DNA from: Lachnospiraceae bacterium
Lineage (GTDB): Bacteria > Bacillota > Clostridia > Lachnospirales > Lachnospiraceae
Assembly: GCA_015057405.1 (NCBI GenBank)
Contig: SVEK01000002.1
Span: forward strand, 62,001-126,000
Reading direction: 5' to 3'
Length of the DNA: 64,000 nucleotides
Part shown: piece after piece, positions 19,006 through 29,170 of the stretch
Numbering within the stretch: position 1 is the first letter of the stretch
Layout: the number at the start of each line of letters is the position of its first letter
The notes under the pieces: model-generated
What the model saw: only the letters and a program-made list of their open reading frames with translations
Told to the model about the DNA's origin: nothing
Databases searched by the model: none
Translations under genes and position numbers: made by a program

Positions 19006-20114
19006 AAGAATCATTAGTCACAATCCACAACGGAGAGATTGTAGAAGGGACAGTTATTGATGTCAAGGACACTGAAATCATTTTGAACATTGGTTACAAA
19101 GCAGATGGAATAATAACACTTAATGAATACAGTAACAAACCAGTGGTATTAAAAGATGAAGTAAAACCGGGCGATAAACTTCAGGCAAAAGTTTTGAAGG
19201 TTAACGACGGTGAAGGTCAGGTGCTTCTTACATACAAGCGTATTGCTATGGAACAGAGCAATAAGAGACTTGAAGAGGCATTCAATAACGGTGAAGTTCT
19301 TAAAGGTATTGTTTCAACAGTACTTGATGGCGGACTTACAGTTATGTTTGACGAAGCTAAGATATTTATTCCTGCAAGTCTTGTATCAGATATGTACGAG
19401 AGAGATTTATCAAAGTATGCAGGACAGGAAATTGAATTTGTTATTACAGAGTTTAATCCTAGAAGAAGACGTATTATCGGTGACAGAAAACAGCTTCTTG
19501 TTGCAGAGAAGGAAAAACTTCAGAAAGAGTTGTTTGAACGTATCGAGGTTGGAATGGAAGTTGAGGGTGTTGTTAAGAACATAACTGACTTTGGTGCATT
19601 CGTTGACCTTGGTGGTGCTGATGGTCTTTTACATATTTCAGAGATGTCATGGGGCCGTGTGGATAACCCTAAGAAATTCCTTAAGGTTGGTGAAAAACTC
19701 AATGTTCTCATCAAAGACATCAAAGAAAACAAGATTGCTCTTAGTTTGAAATTTGAAAGAGATAATCCATGGGTGGATGCAGCATCAAAGTATTCAATCG
19801 GTTCAATCGTTACAGGTAAGGTTGCCAGAATGACAGATTTTGGCGCATTCGTTGAACTTGGAGTTGGTGTAGATGCATTGCTTCATGTTTCACAGATATC
19901 TAAGGAGCATGTTGAAAAACCGGCTGATATACTTAATATTGGTGACGAGATTACTGCAATGGTTGTAGATTTCAATGAAGAATCTAAAAAGATTAGTCTC
20001 AGCATCAAGCAACTTATAATTGCTAATGAAAAGAACAATCAGGAAGATACTGAAGAAGTTGAAGGTGTTGAAGAAGGTTCAGAAGAGACTGCCGAAGCAG
20101 ATACTGAAGAATAA
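18975..20114 (+). CDS. 30S ribosomal protein S1 homologue
   Basis: This 379-aa RNA-binding protein consists of four S1 (OB-fold) domains, about residues 14-85, 100-165, 185-255 and 270-340, followed by an acidic Glu/Thr-rich tail. Domains 3 and 4 carry the best motifs (ITDFGAFVDLGGADGLLHISEMSWG; MTDFGAFVELG..DALLHVSQIS). Gram-positive S1 homologues of this size bind mRNA, and association with the ribosome varies. The ATG at 18975 has GAGGAGG 10 bp upstream, inside ispH; the gene overlaps ispH by 31 bp. In related species the two form one polypeptide. Confidence 0.9.
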   Translation: MSEENFAELLEESLVTIHNGEIVEGTVIDVKDTEIILNIGYKADGIITLNEYSNKPVVLKDEVKPGDKLQAKVLKVNDGEGQVLLTYKRIAMEQSNKRLEEAFNNGEVLKGIVSTVLDGGLTVMFDEAKIFIPASLVSDMYERDLSKYAGQEIEFVITEFNPRRRRIIGDRKQLLVAEKEKLQKELFERIEVGMEVEGVVKNITDFGAFVDLGGADGLLHISEMSWGRVDNPKKFLKVGEKLNVLIKDIKENKIALSLKFERDNPWVDAASKYSIGSIVTGKVARMTDFGAFVELGVGVDALLHVSQISKEHVEKPADILNIGDEITAMVVDFNEESKKISLSIKQLIIANEKNNQEDTEEVEGVEEGSEETAEADTEE

Positions 20115-20156
20115 TTTACACTTATCGAATTGTCGTATGCATTTTAAATGACAGTT

Positions 20157-20187
20157 TATGGCGTCTGATATTTATACAGACGCCATA
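20157..20187 (+). terminator. Terminator after the S1 gene
   Basis: TATGGCGTCTG (20157-20167) pairs perfectly with 20177-20187 around a 9-nt loop, followed by a T-rich stretch. Confidence 0.85.
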
Positions 20188-20222
20188 TTATTTCTAAACC
20201 TATTATGTAGGAGGGGTGTTCT

Positions 20223-21008
20223 ATGTTTGATAATTACGAATGGTTTAAAAGTAAAGTACTTGCATTAACAGCTATAGATTTGAATGCATATAAAGAACGT
20301 CAGATGAAACGACGTATAGATGCTCTTATAACAAAAAATAAACTTAATTCATATGAAGAGTATCTTAATCTTCTGAGAAAAGACAAAGTTGCATTAAAAG
20401 CTTTTGTAAATTATCTGACAATTAATGTGTCGGAATTTTTCCGTAATACAGAGCAATGGAAAGTATTTGAAAATACTATACTTCCATACCTATTCGAAAA
20501 GAAAGGAAAAAAACTTAAGATATGGAGTGCGGCATGTTCAACAGGAGATGAACCATATACCATTGCGATGATTTTATTGAAACATATGGCACGAACACAG
20601 TTTGAATTAATTGCAACTGACATTGATGATCAGGTTTTAGCAAAAGCTCAAAGCGGAATGTATAACTCAAAAAGTATCGCCGGAGTGCCTAACGAATTTA
20701 AGTCATATTTTACTGATTTAGGTTCCGGTACATATCAGATTTCAGACAAAATTATGAGTTGTGTTAAATTCAAACAACATAATCTGTTAAAAGACCCATA
20801 TCCTACAAATTGTGATTTGATTGTATGCAGAAATGTTTTGATTTATTTTACGGATGAAGCTAAAGATAATATTTTTCACAAATTTAATCGTTCGCTGAAT
20901 TCTAATGGTGTATTATTCATAGGTAATACAGAACAGATTTTATCTCCTAAAACCTTTGGATACAAAGCCATTAAATCATTTTTCTACACAAAAGATTCAG
21001 AAGCGTAA
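20223..21008 (+). CDS. cheR: CheR-type protein-glutamate O-methyltransferase
   Basis: This 261-aa SAM-dependent methyltransferase methylates glutamates on chemoreceptors. The N-terminal CheR domain (about 1-65, containing FVNYLTINVSEFFRN) precedes the Rossmann-fold C-terminal domain with the SAM motif IWSAACSTGDEPYT, the acidic ATDID that binds the ribose, and DLIVCRNVLIYF. No receptor, CheA, CheW or CheB gene is nearby, so it is an orphan in this window. GGAGGGG precedes the ATG, and a terminator separates it from the S1 gene. It may be coexpressed with plsX 36 bp downstream. Confidence 0.9.
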   Translation: MFDNYEWFKSKVLALTAIDLNAYKERQMKRRIDALITKNKLNSYEEYLNLLRKDKVALKAFVNYLTINVSEFFRNTEQWKVFENTILPYLFEKKGKKLKIWSAACSTGDEPYTIAMILLKHMARTQFELIATDIDDQVLAKAQSGMYNSKSIAGVPNEFKSYFTDLGSGTYQISDKIMSCVKFKQHNLLKDPYPTNCDLIVCRNVLIYFTDEAKDNIFHKFNRSLNSNGVLFIGNTEQILSPKTFGYKAIKSFFYTKDSEA

Positions 21009-21044
21009 TTTTTATAATACGCAAACAATATTAGAGGTGAAATC

Positions 21045-22055
21045 ATGTCAAAAACAATTAGCATTGCCGTAGATGCAATGGGCGGAGACAATGCTCCGAA
21101 AGAAATTGTAAAAGGAGCAATTAAAGCAATAGAAGAGATTGATAATGTAAAAGTTATTCTTGTTGGATTAAAAGATAAAATCGAAGAAGAATTATCAACA
21201 TATCAATATAACAAAGAAAGAATAGAAATTGTTAATGCTACAGAAATCATTGGATTTGATGAAGCTCCTGCAATGGCAGTAAAGAAAAAGAAAGATTCTT
21301 CTATTGTCGTTGCTATGAAACTTGTAAAATCAGGTGACGCTGATGCGTTTGTATCAGCAGGAAGCACAGGTGCTATATTAGTTGCAGGACTTGGTTATAT
21401 CGGAAGAATTAAAGGAATTGAAAGAACACCTTTAGCAGCTGTCATGCCGACACTAAAAGGTCCTACACTGCTTATAGATTGCGGAGCAAATGTTGATGCA
21501 AGACCAAGTCATCTTGTACAATTTGCAAAAATGGGTTCTCTCTATATGGAGAATCTTTTAGGAGTAACTAATCCGAAAGTCGGTATAGTTAATATCGGTG
21601 CTGAAGAAGAAAAAGGTAATGCACTTGTTAAAGAAACATTTCCGTTGTTAAAGGAATGTGACAACATCAATTTTGTCGGAAGCTGCGAGGCAAGAGACAT
21701 TCCGTATGGTGAATATGATGTAATTGTATGCGAAGCATTTGTCGGCAACGTTATATTAAAACTTTATGAAGGACTTGCGGGAGCATTATTAAAGAAAATC
21801 AAAGGTGGTCTTATGTCAACCACATTAAGTAAAATAGGTGCGCTTATGTCTAAAAAAGCTCTCAAAAATACTTTAAAAGATTTTGATATGGCAGTACATG
21901 GAGGGGCACCATTACTTGGTCTTAACGGACTTGCAGTAAAAACTCACGGAAGTTCAACTCATGTTGAAATATTTAATTCAATAAAACAGTGTGTTACATT
22001 TGTCGAAAATGACACTAATGGTAAAATAAAGGAATTAATATCAAAGGAAATATAA
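21045..22055 (+). CDS. plsX: Phosphate acyltransferase PlsX
   Basis: This 336-aa peripheral membrane enzyme converts acyl-ACP to acyl-phosphate, the donor for PlsY (encoded at 37982). The N-terminal AVDAMGGDNAPKEIVKG is diagnostic, followed by VSAGSTGA, LLIDCGANVD and the C-terminal GGAPLLGLNG. Length matches B. subtilis PlsX (333 aa). rnc starts 3 bp after its stop; the acpP gene often found between them is absent. Confidence 0.96.
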   Translation: MSKTISIAVDAMGGDNAPKEIVKGAIKAIEEIDNVKVILVGLKDKIEEELSTYQYNKERIEIVNATEIIGFDEAPAMAVKKKKDSSIVVAMKLVKSGDADAFVSAGSTGAILVAGLGYIGRIKGIERTPLAAVMPTLKGPTLLIDCGANVDARPSHLVQFAKMGSLYMENLLGVTNPKVGIVNIGAEEEKGNALVKETFPLLKECDNINFVGSCEARDIPYGEYDVIVCEAFVGNVILKLYEGLAGALLKKIKGGLMSTTLSKIGALMSKKALKNTLKDFDMAVHGGAPLLGLNGLAVKTHGSSTHVEIFNSIKQCVTFVENDTNGKIKELISKEI

Positions 22056-22058
22056 GTA

Positions 22059-22742
22059 ATGAACATTAATGAATTGGAACAAACGATTGGCTATATATTT
22101 ACTAAAAAAGAACATATTGAGCTTGCATTAACTCACAGTTCATATGCCAATGAAAAAAAATTGCCTGCTAATTCATATAATGAACGAATCGAATTTTTAG
22201 GAGATGCCATACTTGAATTTGTAACAAGCAGCTTTTTGTATACGGAATATCCAACAATGAACGAAGGGGAAATGACTAAACTTCGCGCAAAATTAGTTTG
22301 TGAAGAGTCGTTGGCTGCTTCAGCAAGAGAAATCAATCTTGGTAGTTATCTTTTACTTGGAAAAGGTGAGATTACAACCAACGGCAACGAACGTGATTCG
22401 ATTTTATCAGATGCATTTGAGGCCGTAATCGGAGCCATATATATGGATGGCGGCATAGATAATGCTTCAAAATTTATAAAAAAATATGTTTTAAATGATA
22501 TTGAACATAAAAAACTGTTTTACGACAGTAAAACAACTTTACAGGAATTAGTACAAGGTCGATTCAAACGGACAGTTACTTATAAAGTAATTGACGAAAA
22601 TGGACCTCAACATAATAAAATTTTTACGGTTGCGGCGTATATCGGCAATCAAAGAATGGAGACCGGTAAAGGTCCAAGCAAAAAAGCAGCTGCACAGGAT
22701 GCTGCATATAAAACAATCTTAATGCTGAATCAGGATAATTAG
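22059..22742 (+). CDS. rnc: Ribonuclease III
   Basis: This 227-aa double-strand-specific endonuclease matures rRNA and some mRNAs. The signature NERIEFLGDAIL (about residues 41-52) holds the catalytic acidic residues, matched by DAFEAVIGAIY, and a C-terminal double-stranded RNA-binding domain follows (TTLQELVQGRFK ... GPSKKAAAQDAA). It lies between plsX and smc in the classic Firmicutes order. Confidence 0.96.
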   Translation: MNINELEQTIGYIFTKKEHIELALTHSSYANEKKLPANSYNERIEFLGDAILEFVTSSFLYTEYPTMNEGEMTKLRAKLVCEESLAASAREINLGSYLLLGKGEITTNGNERDSILSDAFEAVIGAIYMDGGIDNASKFIKKYVLNDIEHKKLFYDSKTTLQELVQGRFKRTVTYKVIDENGPQHNKIFTVAAYIGNQRMETGKGPSKKAAAQDAAYKTILMLNQDN

Positions 22743-22757
22743 CATCAGGGGGAAAAA

Positions 22758-25700
22758 ATGTATCTTAAAAGTATAGAAGTTCATGGTTTCAAATCATTTG
22801 CACATAAATTAATATTTGATTTCAAAAGCGGTATAACAGGAATTGTTGGTCCTAACGGAAGCGGTAAAAGTAATGTGGCCGATGCTGTTAGGTGGGTTCT
22901 TGGCGAACAAAGTGCGAAACAGCTTCGCGGAAGCAAAATGGAAGATGTTATATTTTCCGGAACAGAAACAAGAAAACCGCTTGGATTTGCTTATGTTGCA
23001 ATTACGTTCGACAATTCGGATCACGCACTTCCTTTAGATTTTGATGAAGTTACAGTCGCAAGACGTGTATATCGTTCAGGTGAAAGCGAATATCTTATTA
23101 ATGGTGCCGCTTGTCTCTTAAAAGATGTTAAAGAAATGTTTTTTGACACCGGTATCGGTAAAGAAGGATATTCTATTATCGGTCAGGGACAGATTGATAA
23201 AATCTTGAATGGTAAACCTGATGACAGAAGAGAATTATTTGATGAAGCTGCCGGAATTGTTAAATATAAAAGACGTAAGGCTGCAACTGTTAAAAATCTT
23301 GAAGCAGAACGACAGAATCTTCTTAGAGTTAATGATATTCTAAATGAACTTGAATTACGTGTTACACCATTGCAAAAGCAATCTGAAAAAGCTAAAAGAT
23401 TTCTTGCATTACACGAAGAATTAAAAAACAAGGATATACAAATGTTTATCCTTGATTATGAACGTCTTGAAAGCGAAATCAAAGCAATGGAAGAAAAATA
23501 TACCATTGCTGAAAAAGACCTTGAAAAAGCTCAGGAACAGTATACTGAAAGTCGGGCAAAACTTGATGAGATGGAACAAAATTTACAATCTTATCAGGAA
23601 GAATTAGAAACAAAAAAAACAACGGTCAATAATAATAGGCTTAAAGTTGGACAATTAGAGGGCGAAATCAGATTATATGAGCAACAGATAGAAGCTGCTA
23701 AGCAAAACGAAGAACAATTAACCCTTCGCTTAGAACAGCTTAATTCACAATTAGAAGAAGTAAAAATCGAATACAAAGATTTGATTGCCCAAAAAGAAGA
23801 AATCAGCAGATTAGTTTCCGATTGTCAAGCTGAAAAACAAACAGCAGAAGAAGAAATTAATGCTATTTTTTCTGAAATTAATGAAATTGAAAATGAAATT
23901 GACAGATGCAATGAAACAATAATTAAAACTATGAATGCTGCATCTGATATTAAAGCTGAACAAAAAAAATACGAAACAATGTTAGAGCAGATTGCAATAA
24001 AAAAAGCAGAAATGAATCAAAATCTGTTTAGATTAAGAACTGATGTTGCAAAGGCTCAGGAAGAAATTACTGCAAGCAAAAATCTTGTTGATGAATTAAC
24101 AGAACAAATTGATAAAACCAATGAAGAATTAAAAAAATTAAGATTTGCACAGAATGAAAACAACAGAAAAAAGACACTGGCAGAAAACGAATATCAGGAA
24201 AATCAAAAAACATTTCATGCATGCAACTCACAGATTACTACCCTTAAAAATATATCTGAACGATATGAAGGGTATGGTCAAAGTATAAAAAAAGTAATGG
24301 AACAAAAGAGCAAATATAGTGGAATAATCGGTGTTGTTGCTGATATTATTTCTGTTGAAAAACGTTATGAAACAGCAGTTGAGACCTGTCTTGGCGGTAA
24401 TATCCAAAATATTGTAACTGACAACGAATATACTGCAAAAAAAATGGTTGAATACTTAAAGGATAACCGTCTCGGACGTGCAACATTTTTACCTTTATCA
24501 TCAATAACAGCTGACGCTGAATATGACAAATCATTAGATGATGAAAAAGGTGTATTCGGACCGGTTTCAAATTATGTAGATACAAAGGATGAGTATCGTG
24601 AAGTCATAAAATACCTTATGGGTAGATTTATTCTTGTTGACAATATTGATAATGCACTTGCACTTGCAAAGAAATACAAACATACGTTAAGAATAGTTAC
24701 TTTGGATGGTGAATTTCTTAATGTTGGAGGTTCTATTTCCGGTGGTGCATTTAAGAATAAGAGTAATCTGCTCGGAAGAAAACGTGAAATAGAAGAGCTT
24801 GAAGAAAAACTTGAAGCTATACGTCAAAAATCAATTGCATTAAAAGAAGAAATTGATTCTTACAATGAAGAAAACAAAAAACTGCAGAATAATATTGATG
24901 AGTTAGATAATTCTGTCAGAGAGCTTTCTTTGGAACTTAACACCAGACAGATTAAATACAGTCAGGCAAAAGAGAATGCAGATAACAGGCAGCGTGCATA
25001 TGACGATGCAACTCATGAAGGTACTGCAATTGATAGTGATAAAATCAAATTAACAAAGCAACTTGAGGCTATTATACAAAAAGAAAATGACAACAACACA
25101 ATTAATGAACAGTGTCATGCAAAAGTTGCCGAATTAACAGAATTACTTGAATCAAAAAAACAACTTAGAAGTAAGTTGCATGATACAATTAATCAAATTA
25201 GTTTAAACCTTATTGCACACACACAGACAGAAGGATTTGTGGAAGAAAAACTTGAGCGCAACATAAGCTCAACTAATCAAATTTTAGATGAAATCAAATC
25301 AATAACAAAAGGAAAAGAAACAACTTCTGAAAACATTGGAACTAAACACGAACAAATTGATGCTATCCACAAGGCAATTAAAGGATTAAACCAGCAAACC
25401 ATTGTTTTAACTGAGGAAATAACCTCAACCAACGAAAAAATCAATAATCTTCAAATCGAGCAAAAAAATGCAGTTTCTTTACGAGAAAAACTTGCAGATA
25501 CACGTAACGAGCTTGAAAAAGAACAGATACGATTGCAAAATCAAAACGAAAAACTTGAAGCTGCATTTGCTTCACTTAATCAGTACATGTGGAACGAATA
25601 TGAACTCACATACAGAAGTGCACTCGAGTACAAATCTGATGATATTCCTTCGTATGCTTCCTTAAAAGCAGATACAAAGGAACTAAAACAACAGATACGT

Positions 25701-26327
25701 GCATTAGGAGATGTCAATGTAAATTCAATTGAAGAGTACATAGAAGTATCCGAAAGATATAACTCAATGAAGGCTCAGCATGATGATATTATTGAATCTG
25801 AAAAGAGACTGGAAGTATTTATAAGTGAGCTTGAAGATAAAATGCGAACTCAGTTTGTTGAAAAATTTGAGTTAATCAAACAACAATACAACATCGTATT
25901 CAGAGAACTTTTTGGTGGCGGAAAAGGAACACTTGAACTTGTTGAAGGCGAAGACATTCTTGATGCAGGAATTAATATAATTGCACAACCACCGGGTAAA
26001 ACACTTAAAAGTATGACTATGCTTTCAGGTGGAGAAAAAGCATTATCTGCAATTGCAATATTATTCGCAATACAAAATCTCAAACCTTCACCATTTTGTC
26101 TTCTTGATGAGATTGAAGCCGCACTGGATGATTCAAATGTAAAGAGATTTGCAAAATATCTTAACAGACTTAAAGAAAAGACACAGTACATCGTAATAAC
26201 CCATAGACAGGGAACGATGGCTGCTGCTGATACATTATATGGTATTACAATGCAGGAAAAAGGTGTATCAACACTTGTTTCTGTTGACTTAGTAGAACAA
26301 CAACTTATGAAGGATGTGAAAAAATAA
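22758..26327 (+). CDS. smc: Chromosome segregation protein SMC
   Basis: This 1189-aa ATPase is the core of the SMC-ScpAB condensin; scpA and scpB are at 55569-56958. Walker A GPNGSGKSNVADA is at about residues 32-44. Long coiled coils, rich in Glu, Lys and Gln (about 170-500 and 680-1000), flank a hinge domain (about 515-670), and the C-terminal head has the signature LSGGEKALSAIA and Walker B FCLLDEIEAALDD. AGGGGG precedes the ATG. The TAA overlaps the ftsY ATG by one base. Confidence 0.97.
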   Translation: MYLKSIEVHGFKSFAHKLIFDFKSGITGIVGPNGSGKSNVADAVRWVLGEQSAKQLRGSKMEDVIFSGTETRKPLGFAYVAITFDNSDHALPLDFDEVTVARRVYRSGESEYLINGAACLLKDVKEMFFDTGIGKEGYSIIGQGQIDKILNGKPDDRRELFDEAAGIVKYKRRKAATVKNLEAERQNLLRVNDILNELELRVTPLQKQSEKAKRFLALHEELKNKDIQMFILDYERLESEIKAMEEKYTIAEKDLEKAQEQYTESRAKLDEMEQNLQSYQEELETKKTTVNNNRLKVGQLEGEIRLYEQQIEAAKQNEEQLTLRLEQLNSQLEEVKIEYKDLIAQKEEISRLVSDCQAEKQTAEEEINAIFSEINEIENEIDRCNETIIKTMNAASDIKAEQKKYETMLEQIAIKKAEMNQNLFRLRTDVAKAQEEITASKNLVDELTEQIDKTNEELKKLRFAQNENNRKKTLAENEYQENQKTFHACNSQITTLKNISERYEGYGQSIKKVMEQKSKYSGIIGVVADIISVEKRYETAVETCLGGNIQNIVTDNEYTAKKMVEYLKDNRLGRATFLPLSSITADAEYDKSLDDEKGVFGPVSNYVDTKDEYREVIKYLMGRFILVDNIDNALALAKKYKHTLRIVTLDGEFLNVGGSISGGAFKNKSNLLGRKREIEELEEKLEAIRQKSIALKEEIDSYNEENKKLQNNIDELDNSVRELSLELNTRQIKYSQAKENADNRQRAYDDATHEGTAIDSDKIKLTKQLEAIIQKENDNNTINEQCHAKVAELTELLESKKQLRSKLHDTINQISLNLIAHTQTEGFVEEKLERNISSTNQILDEIKSITKGKETTSENIGTKHEQIDAIHKAIKGLNQQTIVLTEEITSTNEKINNLQIEQKNAVSLREKLADTRNELEKEQIRLQNQNEKLEAAFASLNQYMWNEYELTYRSALEYKSDDIPSYASLKADTKELKQQIRALGDVNVNSIEEYIEVSERYNSMKAQHDDIIESEKRLEVFISELEDKMRTQFVEKFELIKQQYNIVFRELFGGGKGTLELVEGEDILDAGINIIAQPPGKTLKSMTMLSGGEKALSAIAILFAIQNLKPSPFCLLDEIEAALDDSNVKRFAKYLNRLKEKTQYIVITHRQGTMAAADTLYGITMQEKGVSTLVSVDLVEQQLMKDVKK

Positions 26328-27256
26328 TGGCAGGATTATTTCAAAGACTTAAAAACGGACTTACAAAAACAAGAGATAACCTTGTAAAAGGTATTGATTC
26401 ATTATTTCAGGGTTTTTCCGAGATTGATGATGATTTTTACGAAGAACTCGAAGAGATACTTATTATGGCTGATCTCGGTATGAATGTAACAACTGATATT
26501 ATCGATAATCTTAAGAAAAAGGTTAAAGATGAAAAAATCAAAGAAGCTGCTGCATGCAAACAACTTTTGATAGATACAATCAAAAATCAGATGCAGGTTA
26601 ATGAAGACGCTTACCAATTTGAAAATCAAAAATCAGTTATATTAATGATTGGTGTAAACGGAGTCGGAAAGACAACAACAGTAGGAAAACTTGCAGGGCA
26701 ATATAAAAATTCCGGTAAGAAAGTTATGGTCGCAGCCGCTGATACATTTCGTGCTGCCGCCATTGAACAGTTGACCGAATGGGCAAATCGTGCTAATGTT
26801 GATATTATTGCCGGACAAGAGAATTCAGATCCTGCAGCTGTTGTATATGATGCAGTAAATGCTGCCAAGGCTCGTAATGTCGATATTTTATTATGTGACA
26901 CCGCCGGAAGACTACATAATAAAAAGAATCTTATGGAAGAACTGCGTAAAATCAGACGCATAATTGACAAAGAGTATCCGGAGGCACTTGTAGAAACTCT
27001 TATTGTACTTGATGGTACTACAGGTCAGAACGCACTTGTTCAGGCAAAACAGTTTAATGAAGTTGCCGATATATCAGGTATTGTATTAACTAAACTTGAC
27101 GGTACTGCAAAAGGCGGAATTGCCATTGCAATACAGGCAGAGATGGATGTGCCTGTTAAATATATCGGAATAGGCGAAAAAATTGATGATTTACAAAAAT
27201 TTGATCCTGATGAATTTGTAAATGCTTTATTTGAAGGAGGACCACAAGGTGAATGA
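26327..27256 (+). CDS. ftsY: Signal recognition particle receptor FtsY
   Basis: This 309-aa SRP GTPase docks the SRP-ribosome complex at the membrane. It has a short N-terminal amphipathic segment, the four-helix N domain and the G domain with GVNGVGKTTTVGKLA (G1), DTAGRLHN (G3) and TKLDGTAKGG. It lacks the long acidic A domain of E. coli FtsY, as is usual in Firmicutes. The start overlaps the smc stop by one base (TAATG), and hisZ starts within its last codons. Confidence 0.97.
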   Translation: MAGLFQRLKNGLTKTRDNLVKGIDSLFQGFSEIDDDFYEELEEILIMADLGMNVTTDIIDNLKKKVKDEKIKEAAACKQLLIDTIKNQMQVNEDAYQFENQKSVILMIGVNGVGKTTTVGKLAGQYKNSGKKVMVAAADTFRAAAIEQLTEWANRANVDIIAGQENSDPAAVVYDAVNAAKARNVDILLCDTAGRLHNKKNLMEELRKIRRIIDKEYPEALVETLIVLDGTTGQNALVQAKQFNEVADISGIVLTKLDGTAKGGIAIAIQAEMDVPVKYIGIGEKIDDLQKFDPDEFVNALFEGGPQGE

Positions 27257-28538
27257 GAAGTTTTATCATCCGGAATTACTACAGACCCCGGAAGGAGTAA
27301 GAGACATTTATGGTGATGAATATGCCATGAAACAAAGCTTATTATCAACAATAAATGATGTAATAAAGAGTTATGGCTACCATAATATTCAGACTCCGTC
27401 ATTCGAATTCTTTGATATATTCAATAAAGAGAGAGGTACTGTAGCTCCTAATGAAATGTACAAGTTTTTTGACAGAAACAATAACACCCTTGTACTAAGA
27501 CCGGATATTACTCCATCTATTGCACGTAGTGTTGCAAAATATTATGAACACGAGGAGTTTCAGGTCAGACTTAGTTATACAGGCAATACATTTATCAATA
27601 ACAACAGTTATCAGGGTAAACTAAAAGAAGTAACTCAGGCAGGTGCCGAACTTATTAATGATGACACATCAGATGCCGATGCTGAGATGATAGCAATGAC
27701 AGTTGAAGCATTATTAAAAGCCGGACTTGGAGAATTTCAAATTGATGTTGGGCATGCCGAGTTCTTTAACGGTCTTGCTGAAGCAGCTAATCTTAATCCT
27801 ATACAAATTAAAGAGATTAAAATACTTCTTGATAACAAAAATGAATTTGCGATAGAACAGTATATTGCCGACATTGACATTCCGGAAGAAATCAGTAAGA
27901 TGATTATTAAGCTTCCTGAGATGTTTGGTAATATTGAACATATTAATTATGCCCTTGAGCATGTTACTAACAAGAGAGCACTTGCAGCACTTGACAGACT
28001 TAGCAAACTGTATACCATAATTGATGGCTATGGTTTTACTGATTATGTTAATGTTGACTTGGGAATGGTTAGTAAATTTGACTATTATACAGGAATAGTA
28101 TTTAGAGCATACACATATGGAACAGGTGAGCCTGTTGCTACGGGCGGTCGTTATGATAAACTTTTGTCCCAGTTTGGTAAAGATGGTTCAGCAATCGGAG
28201 TAGCTATTGGAATCGACCAGCTTATGCTTGCTATGCAACGTCAAAAAATTGATATTAATTATGACAATAGTGTTATTATGGTATTGTATATGCCGGACAT
28301 ACGGAAAACAGCTATAAATGTTGCTGCCAAACTCAGAGATAACGGGTGTGCAATCCAGATGATGCGAAAGAGTTCAAGAAACGATTTAAGTAAGTATATA
28401 GAATATGCCAAACGTTCAAATGTATCAGAAATATACTTTATTGAAGGTGACACAAATATTTATAAGATTAATATATCATCTGACAATTCAACAATCGTAG
28501 GTGCAGACGATATTCTTAAAAGGAGTATAGATAAATGA
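27249..28538 (+). CDS. hisZ: ATP phosphoribosyltransferase regulatory subunit HisZ
   Basis: This 429-aa protein is a histidyl-tRNA synthetase paralogue without aminoacylation activity; it complexes with short-form HisG and is needed for its activity and histidine feedback. Class II synthetase-like features are visible ([57 protein letters not shown]), with a degenerate anticodon-binding-like tail. The GTG at 27249 has AAGGAGG 8 bp upstream and overlaps ftsY by 8 bp; the TTG at 27222 has no such site. hisG overlaps its stop by 4 bp. Confidence 0.93.
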   Translation: MNEKFYHPELLQTPEGVRDIYGDEYAMKQSLLSTINDVIKSYGYHNIQTPSFEFFDIFNKERGTVAPNEMYKFFDRNNNTLVLRPDITPSIARSVAKYYEHEEFQVRLSYTGNTFINNNSYQGKLKEVTQAGAELINDDTSDADAEMIAMTVEALLKAGLGEFQIDVGHAEFFNGLAEAANLNPIQIKEIKILLDNKNEFAIEQYIADIDIPEEISKMIIKLPEMFGNIEHINYALEHVTNKRALAALDRLSKLYTIIDGYGFTDYVNVDLGMVSKFDYYTGIVFRAYTYGTGEPVATGGRYDKLLSQFGKDGSAIGVAIGIDQLMLAMQRQKIDINYDNSVIMVLYMPDIRKTAINVAAKLRDNGCAIQMMRKSSRNDLSKYIEYAKRSNVSEIYFIEGDTNIYKINISSDNSTIVGADDILKRSIDK

Positions 28539-29170
28539 GATATATTACATTTGCCCTTGCAAAAGGACGACTTGCTAAGAAAACGATGGCTTTATTAGAA
28601 CAAATCGGTATCTTTTGTGAAGAAATGAAAGATGAAAAAACCAGAAAATTGATTTTTGTTAATGAAGAACTTGGACTTAAATTCTTCCTTGCAAAAGCAT
28701 CAGATGTTCCGACTTACGTAGAATACGGAGCTGCTGATATCGGTGTTGTAGGAAAAGATACGATACTTGAAGAAGGCAGACAGTTCTACGAGGTGATGGA
28801 TCTTGGTTTTGGAAAATGCAGAATGTGTGTATGCGGTCCCGAATCAGCAAAAGAACTTCTAAAACGCAATGAATTAATTCGTGTAGGAAGCAAATATCCG
28901 GGAATTGCTAAAGATTATTTTTATCATAAAAAGCATCAGACAGTAGAAATTATTAAGCTCAACGGTTCGGTAGAACTTGCCCCTATCGTTGGCTTATCAG
29001 AAGTTATCGTTGATATTGTTGAAACCGGTTCAACACTTCGAGAAAACGGATTACAGGTTTTAGAAGAAATATGTGAATGTTCAGCCAGAATGGTTGTTAA
29101 TGAAGTAAGCATGAAAATGGAACAGGAACGTATTATGAATATTATTAATCAGCTTAAGGAAGTGATATAA
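28535..29170 (+). CDS. hisG: ATP phosphoribosyltransferase, short form HisG
   Basis: This 211-aa catalytic subunit starts histidine synthesis by joining ATP and PRPP. Motifs include [23 protein letters not shown] and the PRPP-binding region [27 protein letters not shown]. The C-terminal regulatory domain of long HisG is absent, which fits the need for HisZ. It overlaps hisZ by 4 bp and hisD by one base. Confidence 0.96.
   Translation: MRYITFALAKGRLAKKTMALLEQIGIFCEEMKDEKTRKLIFVNEELGLKFFLAKASDVPTYVEYGAADIGVVGKDTILEEGRQFYEVMDLGFGKCRMCVCGPESAKELLKRNELIRVGSKYPGIAKDYFYHKKHQTVEIIKLNGSVELAPIVGLSEVIVDIVETGSTLRENGLQVLEEICECSARMVVNEVSMKMEQERIMNIINQLKEVI

Noticed and set aside
18975-19010. Programmed -1 frameshift producing an IspH-S1 fusion
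   Set aside because: No X-XXY-YYZ slippery heptamer exists in the ispH frame in the overlap, and the S1 gene has its own ATG and strong ribosome-binding site.
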